Shown here: piece after piece, positions 1 to 10,900 of the stretch
Layout: every line of letters begins with the position of its first letter
How positions within the stretch are numbered: position 1 is the first letter of the stretch
Assembly: GCA_030141605.1 (NCBI GenBank)
Contig: JAQGDQ010000268.1
Coordinates: 269,305-311,950, forward strand
Length of the DNA stretch: 42,646 bases
Source of the DNA: Tubiluchus corallicola
Taxonomy: Eukaryota > Priapulida > Priapulimorpha > Priapulimorphida > Tubiluchidae
Direction of reading: 5' to 3'
Program-made: the position numbers and the translations under genes
The notes under the pieces: model-generated
Seen by the model: only the letters and a program-made list of their open reading frames with translations
The model's database searches: none
What the model was told of the DNA's origin: nothing

Positions 1-325
1 AACACTGAATACAAAATGAATGGGTGACCACCAAGAGAACCGGCACTTCTGAGCTGTTTCATCTGCCACATTTTTCATAATTATTTATATTGCAGAGAGA
101 GCGTACACACACGCACGCACACACACACATGTATATACATATATGGCATAAATGATATATGTCTATGGTATAAAAGAAAATAACATGAAAAAATTGTGTC
201 ATAGGATCTTTAATATTATTTTTACACTGCATTGGAAGTACTTTCCCTTCATTCTTATTTCATTATAAAAACCAAGATCACACTGAGAGTAATTCTTTGA
301 GAAAATAAATACCTAAAAAACAAAC
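1..325 (-). other. Partial intron at window edge
   Basis: Non-coding continuation of the macroglobulin gene. It holds an AC-rich microsatellite at about 105-129 followed by a short TATA-rich run. No exon of the thioester domain could be recognised here. Confidence 0.6.
105..129. repeat. (AC)n microsatellite
   Basis: Alternating AC dinucleotides interrupted by G (acacgcacgcac pattern), running into an AT-rich tail. It lies in an intron. Confidence 0.85.
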
Positions 326-467
326 CTGTGACGGCCACTTCAACACGCTGCGATCCATTTACAACATCATCGGGCCAAACAATATCAATGTTGTCAACTT
401 GACTGACAATGCCGCCGTTGGACTCGAGCAGAATAGTTTGTGCATGGTAACGAGGTACACCTTCTGC
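326..467 (-). CDS. Macroglobulin exon 21: end of MG7 and start of CUB
   Basis: Encodes AEGVPRYHAQTILLES and, at its end, SQRVEVAVTG. E-G-V-x-x-Y is the conserved CUB-region entry that follows MG7 in A2M-like proteins. Phase 0 in, phase 1 out. The donor GTTTGT is acceptable. It is the last exon visible; no continuation was recognised in positions 1-325. Confidence 0.92.
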
Positions 468-1909
468 CTGAAGAGCGAATACGAAAAGTTGCAAGTTTCT
501 TCATTATGCTTAGAATTTCAAAGAAAATTTACGGATCACACCATTTCAGTTATTCAGATAATAATGGGATGTTTCAAAAAATGATAGCTGCCCTTTTACG
601 GAATAAGCCGGTGTAACAGCCTAGAGGTCACCCCATGCTCAGAGTATACCCGGTGTTATTCAAAGCTAGGCTGTCTTATACCCGGGTATAGTTTGGCCTA
701 GGCCAGTTTATACCCCTGTGTACAAAATGGGCTAGGCTAGAATATACCCCTCCTTCTCTAAATCAAAGAACTTATTATTTTACATATTTAATGATTATTA
801 TCTTATTTTTATTATTTTTATCATTTTTGCTAATAAAGTGGTATAGTTAATGATCCCACATAGTGTATTAAATGTAATTCCAGAATTGTAAGCAGAAAAT
901 AATTTAACATCTATATCAAAGAAAGACTGCCTTATTCAGCACCAAACAACCAATAGATTAACCGCACAAATATTAGCATTAATGTATGTTCGTTGAGAGT
1001 TACAAAAATGATTTTCCGTGTTGCTTTTATAATTATATAATAATAGAGTATTACATACAGTCGTGGTAACTGTCTATATTAACAGTATTTACAACTTCAG
1101 AGCAAAAAAATCATATGTTTTCATAGGCATGAATTTCTTCTAAGTTGGTAAATGATTTAATTTGGTCAGTAGAAACCAATGAACATTTACATAACTTTCA
1201 AAACAACACTGAAATACTTAGAAAGGTTTGTGAGGTACAAAACAAGTTCTGAAGTCAATTGAAAACTTGCTAATATGTCAATCAATAACTGGACTGTCCA
1301 CATTTACTATACACTACAATGTCACATGCCCATTTATATCTACTTTGATGACATTAATTGCACGTAAAATAAGCCAACTGGTGCACTTACACATTGGCTT
1401 ATAGCTTTCAATTCTATTGTTTTTTTAAATCATAATTCTATTTTTTCACTGATGACCATGTTCACTGTAAAAAAATCAGTAAACTGCAAATAACATGTTT
1501 TTTAATAACTGAAAGAGAGTTCTAGGATCCACCACTTAACACAGAAAACATAAAATAATTAAAGTCATGATTTTTAAAGAACATTCTCAATAACAATTAT
1601 CCTGTAAAAAATGAAATTTGTTCGGGCTGACGTAAAAACAGTTGTGAAATGATGACAAACGTACCTTGACCAAAAGTTGCCGTTCAACTGCGTCCTGTGC
1701 GTTCATTGTTTGGGCAGAAACTTTAATGGGAATGTGTCCAATTTTGGTAGGTAATATTGGGAAAACAAACGTCATACCTTCTCCCTTCTTAACCTAAATT
1801 ACGGAATATGAAGTTAGGACGACAATTTGACGAGTTTATACAAAAAAATCTCCAGCAACACTGTAGAAATATGAGCAAAAATGTCAAGAAAATAGCTCTC
1901 CTCCCCCCT

Positions 1910-1967
<58 letters not shown>

Positions 1968-4900
1968 TCTCATCAAACAAGCAAAATTTCATTTCTCTAA
2001 TTCAACTCACAATTTCTTGTTTCCTTTGATCAATATTAACATCGGCAACAATTTCATTTGGAATGTTGTCGAAATCTTCGCTCTTATGCAAAGTCACTAC
2101 GACCTCAGCATCTTCATCCATGTAATTAAACACGATAGCCTGGAGGTCCAACTCCTCACCTCGCTTGACCGAATATGGGAGGTTCAGTGAAACAAAAAAT
2201 GGACGAAACGCGGTCAACTGTAACAGAACATAGTTTCATCAGTTAAACTTCACCCATTGCTCAATATTAGGAATTTTATATTTCTGGATGGCAAACATAC
2301 TACATATAATTTTATATTATAACGGTGATACAAGATTTCTATTGCATGGTTCTTCTAAATGGCGGCATGACAGCTCAACCCATTTTCATTGGTTGATTGC
2401 ATTACACTAAAATGTGTCTACAATTTTACAGCGTACTGCAATTTTATTGGTTAAACATGGCTGAAGGATACACAGGTGCACCATTGGTCAAAATGTTTGA
2501 AACAGTATTCATTGGTCATTCGCTGCAGTCTTATGTAAATGGTTATCAGCTGTATAAGAGTGCATGTGCAAGAATGTATACATATTTTCATTCTTTTATA
2601 TATTTATAGTACAATATACAGTCTAAGTGTAAAGCTAATAGGAAACAAAAATCTCACAGGCTGTGGCAGTATACAGATTTTATACTATCTATGCAGGTTC
2701 CATACGCATGCTTTCGGCATTAGGGTGGCCGCATACATGGTATAAAATACGTATACAACTCAAGAGTCTCTATTAGACACACTTGGTACGCACTACAATC
2801 GATGTTTCTGGAAATTATTCCTGTGTTGTCCATAGCAAACTGAACTAAAAAAAGGTGCTGGTCTGTAAATGGCTTGAAAAGGTCCATCCAGTCCCTACTG
2901 CAAGAAGTTACTTCAAAAAGGCAAGCAGTAAACACATTACATCAACGGCCAAGATGGTGTTCCACCATTCTCGTATTGTGCAGTAGAAATCCATATTTTT
3001 ACACACATTTTTGCTATGACAGACTACAGAGCACCTGGAGAGAACACATTGCCGTTGTTTGTGTCAGCATTATGGCAATACAGTGAATGTCAGTAATACA
3101 ATATTTTGGTGGCTGCACTGCCAGGTGTCCTACTTTGCATCAAAATAAAGTAAATCACGGCAGTTGCTGACGACCACTTGCGTTTCTACAGAGATATTTT
3201 ATAACGGAATATGCCATTGTTAATAAAAGTTTAAAAGTCCTACAAAACGCAATAACAAGAACTTTTATTGGCTAAATGTGTCCTCTTAGTTGCAATCAGC
3301 AAGTGCTGTTTCTACTATGCACAACTAACTGCAACTTCAATCTGCCACACAGTGCAAGGCTCAGTTATTCAGCAATGGTGTTTTATAAAATGCTGTAAAA
3401 AGTACTCTGGACCCACCTGACTTGCCTGTTCCGTAATAGCTATACCATTCTTTTCATTCATCGAGAAGCCTGTGGCCAACCAAGAGGTGATAGTATCAGG
3501 AACTACAGTGTTCACAACAACAACACCACTTTCGCTAGAATACAGTTAAACATTAAAGAGCAGAAATTAAAACACACCCCTTTCATAGTACAATAAATTG
3601 AAGAAATACACTTATTGCTGTTTTTATGATAGTGTTATAGCTGCTAAATTGACTAAAACGGTCACGTAAAATGGTTTTCATTAAAGAAAGAACAGAAAGG
3701 TAAAAAAGGTAACTTAAGTTTCCCTTCACCGATTCTCTTTAGGCAGAGTAAAAATTCTCCTGCTTTTCTTGGAATGAAATTTCTTCTTACTAAAACTAAG
3801 GTACCACTCCACAATGGAGACAATAGTAATGAAATGATGATGACAACAAACGAGATCGACCCAGTTTTTGGTGCTGCTTTAAGTCGACCTTTTCGAGAAA
3901 TTTGATCAGCCTATTATAACTGCACGATTCATAGCTGCATATTTTTGTCATTGTTTTCTTTTCATGCCTCTTTGTTCAAGCAAACATTACAAAGCCAAGT
4001 AGTAAGTCAGTTTGAGCTGCCTGATCGTTTGTGAAACTGCATGTTTAAACTCAGCTCTAGTTGACTGCATAGCTTATTTGTATTTGCTTCAAACATGTTG
4101 TCCAATAATGAGCTTCTAATATGCTTCTATACTCTAGTAAAAAATTGGAACACGTATAACTTCATGACAATGAAATACTGCCGTTCAGTAATAAATAGCT
4201 CTTTGTAAGGTTAGCGCTTTCTAAAACTTAATTACATACTCACATACAGTTCTTGAACTCTCTAAGCAACATTTTACACATATAGAGAAAAGTGAAACGA
4301 AATCACATTCATTGTAAAAGCTGGTAGAAAATTAAAATTAACGATAATACAGGAGCAATGATATTAAGGTCGCAGAGTCGAACCAACTACCTCAAATACG
4401 TATACATGCAGTGAAAAGACGTGTGACATAAAAAAAGTAGGTAAACAAAACAAATGAAACAATAAGCTGTGCAAATACGTAGAAGACATTGCTTGTGAGC
4501 CATAGTGAGGAGAAAAACACAACAACCATGACGAGGTGTGAACCAACCTAGTCGTAGACGCATTCAGCCACAGCCATGTCTCGGGAAAAAGTTTTCGAAC
4601 ACGGGCAGGTTCTGCGAGATCAGTTGTTTCACCGGGGGCCGAGGTCTCGACAACAGTGTTTTTGAAAGCAACCATTTCCATCCCGTCTTCGAATTGTTGT
4701 AGGGCAAAGTCGACTAACTCGGGCTCGCAACCACGGCCTAAAACGACCAAATGATTAATCAAGACCTTGAACTCCTCGTTCTTACCTGGTGGTCGAAGCA
4801 TTCATCCACATCCAGGTCTCAGGAAACACCTGTCTCACACGGCTCACTTCCTGCAAAGTTTCTCTTACGGCTCCTTTAGTAGGAATCAAATTGCCGCTCA

Positions 4901-7900
4901 CAGGAACTAGATTACCCCTCCTCATAGCAATGTTTTGAGGCATGGCCATATCTATTACAAAATTACGTATTTAAAAATTCTTCTAAAACTACAGTCACAT
5001 TTGAGATAAAATATTTGTCACGATACAGGGCTTGCTAAAAGTAACAAGAAACTTACAGCGTCGCACTTTTTCAAGGAAAATGTATGTTCATATTAGCAAA
5101 TTTTAGCAGAAAAATTGAAAAAACTGCCAATAAGTTTTTGAAATCAGAGACATACTGACACATAATGCTTGGTAAGCATAAGATATGCAAATAGGCAATA
5201 TTTCAATTATTACAAGAGAATAAAAACTAGTACTTATTGTAATTACACTGAAAAAAACAACTATAAAACAGAATAAAAATGTCATTGCTTCACATAAAAC
5301 ATAAATGCAACAAACCCTTTGTAAATTAATTATAACAAACTCAGTATTATTATTTATATATACAAGGTTTTTATAAACATACTTGCCCTTATATTGCATC
5401 AGCCACTTACTAATTATTTCAAACTATTAGTTATAACGTTAATAAGTTGAAATCTTTTCAAGTTCAAGATTAATCGTCTGGATAAAATTAACCTGCAATT
5501 AAAAAAATTTTGGAAAAGTTCAAAAGAAAGGAAAGAAAGGCTAAAAAATAAGAATAAGCCTGGATTTGAACTGCAGACCTTTGGATTACAAGTCCAATGT
5601 CACAACTATGTAGCACCCTGTGATCATGCCAGGTCTTAAATGCAATCCTTAGTTCACTAACAATTAATTAATTCAGTGTTTTCAAGTGTTAATTAATCAC
5701 ACTAAATATTTTTCCATTAGATTATTTCTTCACAACTTTTTCACACTTTCCCCCCCATCAAGTTTATTTATTCCAGTGTGTCAATTATTGTCTACACATC
5801 ATTTGAACTCATACAGCAGCTGCCATCACTGTCATGTTGCAAACAAGTGACCTAAATTGTATGAAGTTAGTAACCGTGATCAGGCAGTACGAAAATTCCG
5901 TCTTAGGCCCGTGTCACACAGAGAAAGGCATAAGAAACAAGCCATAATCCACGATACGTCAGCTATAAGGTGCCTTCCATCTTCCGTAAGGCGTATATCA
6001 TAATCTGTGGGATGCTCTTTAGTCTGTGTCAATAGTCAGGCATTTTGACATATTCCGTTTCAGCAATGCATGCATCTAATTGCAGAAAAAAAGCAATGCA
6101 CGCATCTAATTGTAGTATTAGAGAAATGTCGTGCTTAAAAATTGGTTTTTCACTTTTATGAGACCATTCTGTTATTATTATATATTCATACAATATAAAT
6201 GAATTGTGCACTGTAAAAACCACAAACATGCTAATTATTGCATTAGCAAACCAAAAAACCACCAAAAAAACCAAACACAAAACAAACAAAAAGAAGATGG
6301 CAAAACGGATGGCAAAGGGACCATGGTTAATATACGTTCATTCATGTGGCAGATTTGTCTCTTTTCGGCTTATGCCTTATGAATTATGTCCAGATCTGTT
6401 TGACGTCTTATAGAGATGCAAATAGCTAAACTATGATTGTTAAGTTAAAAAGCCACTCTGTGGATAATTAGGCTCTAGTAAAACAGTGGCATATACTTCT
6501 ACAGTCAAAGTATGCAGAATCAGTGAAATAGCAATGCTACAATAACTTTCTAAAGCTATAGAGCTTATGTTGACAAGAAATAAAGCAGACATCCAAAAGA
6601 AGCCAGTGACAAGTTGGTCAAGAAGCAAAAATCACTAACTTAAGATTGAATTTACTGAACCTGGTCAGCATAAAATTGCTACAGGGCTCTCACACCTGTA
6701 CATTCTCAATCAAAGCTGGTCATATTTATTTATTTCCTTTCATTGATTATATATATTTGCAAGAATTACTTGACATGTACGTAACATGTTTCTCAATGGA
6801 ACCTCTGACATAGCTTCCTTGGTCATCAACAATTAGTTTCCTGTCACTGTGAGAGGCATAACTTTTCAGACTACAGCACTCTGTGTACTGCGGTTTTGTT
6901 TCACCTACTGTAATTTTGCACAAGTTCTATGCTTAAAATAGATTTCCTCGGGTAGAATTACAACTTTGGGCCTTTATGTCAAAGACGACTTTTCGTGCAG
7001 TTTTTGAACCTTGCTAACATTACACAAAGCACAAAAGTTGCAATCCTTTTATGAATTTAAACCATGAAATAAATAATGCCTCATTAGACTGAAAAGATTA
7101 CAAATTAATATATTTGGCTACAATGATGCTATTACTGATAATGACTGTATCATTCCAGCAATTAGAACTCCATCATTGTTGACAATCTTACTCCAATGTC
7201 AAACCACTATTAGTTCACTTTACAAAAAGAGTCACCAAGAAAAATGAAAAGAAAAAATAAAAAACTCTTTTTCCATAAAAAACTCTTACTGCATTACTCC
7301 AACTTATACTCACAACTGTTATTTTTTCTTTCTGCATTTTTGTAAGCATCATTCCTTTTTTGATAGTACAATTTTTTCTGCAGCAGCATCGAAACAATTA
7401 TTACTGACAACTTAATAAACAAAAAAATCAGCAAAATCGGCATACACGGATAAATTTCATACTTACATCGGTAGTGAATTTTGTCTTCACCGTAAATAAA
7501 TGCATCCGTTAGAAACACCAACCCTGCATCCTTGAAAATATTTCAATGGTGTATATTTTCAAGCTCAAAATATCAGCAAAGCAAAAAGCTAAACATTTTA
7601 TGAAAACTTCTGAATACTCCGCTTTCAAATAGGCAAAAGCTAGTACTGACTTAATAAGACTAAATTAGGCTACTTACTTTGTGAATTGGCTTCTTCACCA
7701 ATTATATTTCTGGGCTACTAATGCATGCTGGGATAGTACACAGCTATTTTCCATACTCATTTGTACTGAGTATTTGAATTACTTAGAATTTTCATTTCAA
7801 CTGGCTCAAGCCTTTCAAATAAGTAGCTGCTAGACGGTGTAACTTTATTTTTGCAAATTCCATCAAAATTCTTAATCTTTTCCGTTAACTAATATGATAA

Positions 7901-10900
7901 AAATGTTAAAAAGTATAGGTTGTAAGATACATACTTCTATTACTCCTGCAGCTGAGCCAGAATTCTGAAACCAGGGCCACCACCTATGTCTCAATAAAGG
8001 AACAGGCCTAGGTCCATGTGAATGACTCGAAGTTTTCCCATATTGGCTCAACTCCTCGATGACCTAACATGGAACAGTTTTAATTTAAATGAACATTCAA
8101 CTAAATTAATCTGTAAGCAATTTATGCAGAAAAGTATAAAGTTAATACTAATAATGATGATGAATTGATGATAATGATATCTTTGCTCAATATTTTCAGT
8201 TTCCTAACCTTTAATGAGAGAAACATGTACATCCAACCATACCTGTTCCTGTGTGATATCATTTCCAGACTTCAACAGCTGAACACTTTGATCAACTGCT
8301 AGAAGACCCACAAATGAATCCGGATCAGTGTCAACTCGAACTGATACATCATCTCCGGGTTCTGCTTTCGAGACGTCAAAAGCAACAGTAATCTACAAAG
8401 CAACAAAAAATTAGCTTTAATGCAATGTTGATAGCATAGAATTTATGAATTTTATGAATTATTAACAGAGTTATGAATTTTGTGCAATTGACAGTTACAC
8501 TTTGCAGAACAAACAGAGCAAAATCCTATATAAATATTATGACAAAATTAAAAGTTTTTTACATAGTTTGCACTAATATAGAAAGACAATTTTTCACAGG
8601 ATCATAAGTAATCAGAAAGTATGATGCATGCTTGTTTAAGAATGAATACACTGAATACTCATGCATACATTAAATGATGAAATGCTGCATTATAAATCCA
8701 AATTTTTACTAAAGAAATTTATAAAATGTTTATCCAGCATAGGAGTATATATAAATTTCTCTTTCGATAAGGTGACACCTTGCTACATAAACATTTCAGG
8801 CATCACAAAATAAAGGGCAGAAAGCTCAAATAAAACAAGCGTAAACTGCCTTTCAAAACACTTAATTAAAGTAGTAGCACACTATTACTTTTTGGTCTTA
8901 CATCATTTTTGAATGCCCCATCGACATCAAACTGTAGACCATCAGCAATCACTTCATTGTCTTTAACAAAGAAAGCAACAATGTATGCCTCGGGTGACAT
9001 CTCAGGTGTGACGTCAAGAGTAAACGATGTCATCTTTTTATTACCTGCATCAAATTTATCAGCCTTCACCATACCACCTTTGCACATTACCTATCAGAAA
9101 ACAAAAATCCGAAAGCAACAAATGTATCAACGACTAGAATCAACCAATAGTATGATTGTTTAATAGATGTAAAGAGCATATATAACAAGACACAAGCTTC
9201 ACAAGTATAGCATTTAATCAGTACTCTCAATCATGAAATCCCCAAAAAAACTACAAGCTAAAAGCTGCTACTTTTGAAAAATCAATTAATAAAGCACTCA
9301 CAAACAAGATAATCCTTTTTTATTTCTAAAATTGATTACTATACTGGCGTTACCATAACAAGATCACACATGGTAATGCCCTTGAAAACTACACAAACTG
9401 TTAATTTTGGCAACTACAAATGGTAAATTAACAAAAAAGGTGAACTACAAATGCACGCATTCATTTAAGGTTATGCGTTTAACCGTAAATAAATTTCCTT
9501 ACTGTTAGATAAACATCATAAGAAAATTCAGCTATCATTTGTACATTTACCTGATATGAGAGCAAAGAAATCGGCAGGGTAGAATTAACATTCAGTGTCA
9601 TTGAATCACCAGCTTTCAACTTGGTTTTCTCTTTAGTAAGCTGCAGAAATGCATTTGACAAAGACCGAAATGGGGAGACATTGTGACCTTCATCTAGCGC
9701 TTCTGCGTGCTTTGCCTGAAATAATGTTATTGTACTAACGACTACACATGTAATGACATTATTAATGACGATTAATTATAATTCATTCCATTATTACTTG
9801 ATAATCTTGAAATGAATCGTAACTAACATCTTAAGCATAAGTAAAAAATGTGCTAAAGATTGGAAAGCATGCACAGATATCACTGGGCTGCAAACAATAT
9901 CTCCAAACATTATTCAAAGCTACTTCTCAAAAAACTGTAATAAGCTCTAGTACTGTAAGCAATAGACAAAAATAGATATAACTCGATTCAGTAAGGTGTG
10001 AGCATACACTACAAAAACAAAACCAGATTTTTGGCTTTTAATTTCGAATCGATTTCGAGATTTTGAATAGAATTCAAATATACAAACAAATTTACTTTAA
10101 ATTTCCAATCAGTAATAAAAATAATAATGTATGCAAAAAACCACTTAATTTAACCTTCTGCTTAATAATAATTTAAAAGATTTTGTATAAAGATCGCAGC
10201 AAGATTGTGCTGACTGCATGATATTTCCAACACAGCTGAAGTGTTGAATTATTCAAACCTATAATTTTAGGTTCCTGTCAAACTCAAATTAAAAGAACTT
10301 ATATGAACTGAATTCGAATATAATTCTATCCATGCACATCCCATATACAGTGCGCAATTCAAAAAAAAATTGTGACACATCTGTAAAGCACATTTCAGAG
10401 AGCTCCTTAAGTTGAACTTTGAGCTATATAGAAGAACAAAAACTTACAGTAAAAACAATAACTTGAGAGTCCAGAGCGGGATAAACCGTCAACGGTATTA
10501 CTCCTTCCTCTGGCACTTCGTATTCCATAAAACTAGCAGAGTCCGTATAATCAAACTGATACTTTATTTGCATTTTACGAGTGTTTGTTGACGACAAGGG
10601 GGAGCCATCTTGTTTTGTTACCTTGAGCTATCAAACAAACAAACATCCGTCAAATTATTAGTTACTTAGATTACGACTGTACCTCCTACTGGCATAAGTA
10701 CAGGTCGCGCTGTTGGGTTGTGTGTTACAAGGAGGAAATCTCGGGCCTGCTTTGTCGTGTTGAGCTAGTAGCTCAGCTGGCATAGCATGGGAGTACTAAC
10801 CCCAGTCTCGGTTTCAAATCCCAACTAGTGCACAATTTGTCAGCATCTCCTACCTTTCTCCAACTCATTACTCGTAATGGGTATGGGTGATAATTGTTAA

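Larger units (their letters stand above)
4952..7466 (-). other. Large intron upstream of the bait exons
   Basis: About 2.5 kb, the likely location of splice-control elements for the two bait exons. It contains a tRNA-like relic (5557-5633) and a short tandem duplication (6063-6112). No additional FPETW exon was seen. Confidence 0.55.

Noticed and set aside
1808-2029. Open frame with a Ser-Leu repeat
   Set aside because: It is the translation of a (CT)n microsatellite within an intron.
4364-4801. A single 145-codon minus-strand open frame covering bait exon B and the end of exon A
   Set aside because: It reads the end of exon A in the wrong frame and runs past the exon B donor. Splice phases and homology to FPETW-containing proteins show two separate exons.
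5103-5399. Hydrophobic 98-codon minus-strand open frame
   Set aside because: AT-rich intron sequence giving Phe, Ile and Leu by composition; no homology, no splice context.
5557-5633. A functional threonine tRNA gene
   Set aside because: The anticodon stem is good, but the T-stem and D-arm do not pair, so only a relic is supported.
3535-7466. A possible third alternative bait exon
   Set aside because: No further FPETW-type coding sequence with matching splice sites was found on the minus strand between exons 16 and 18 apart from 17A and 17B.
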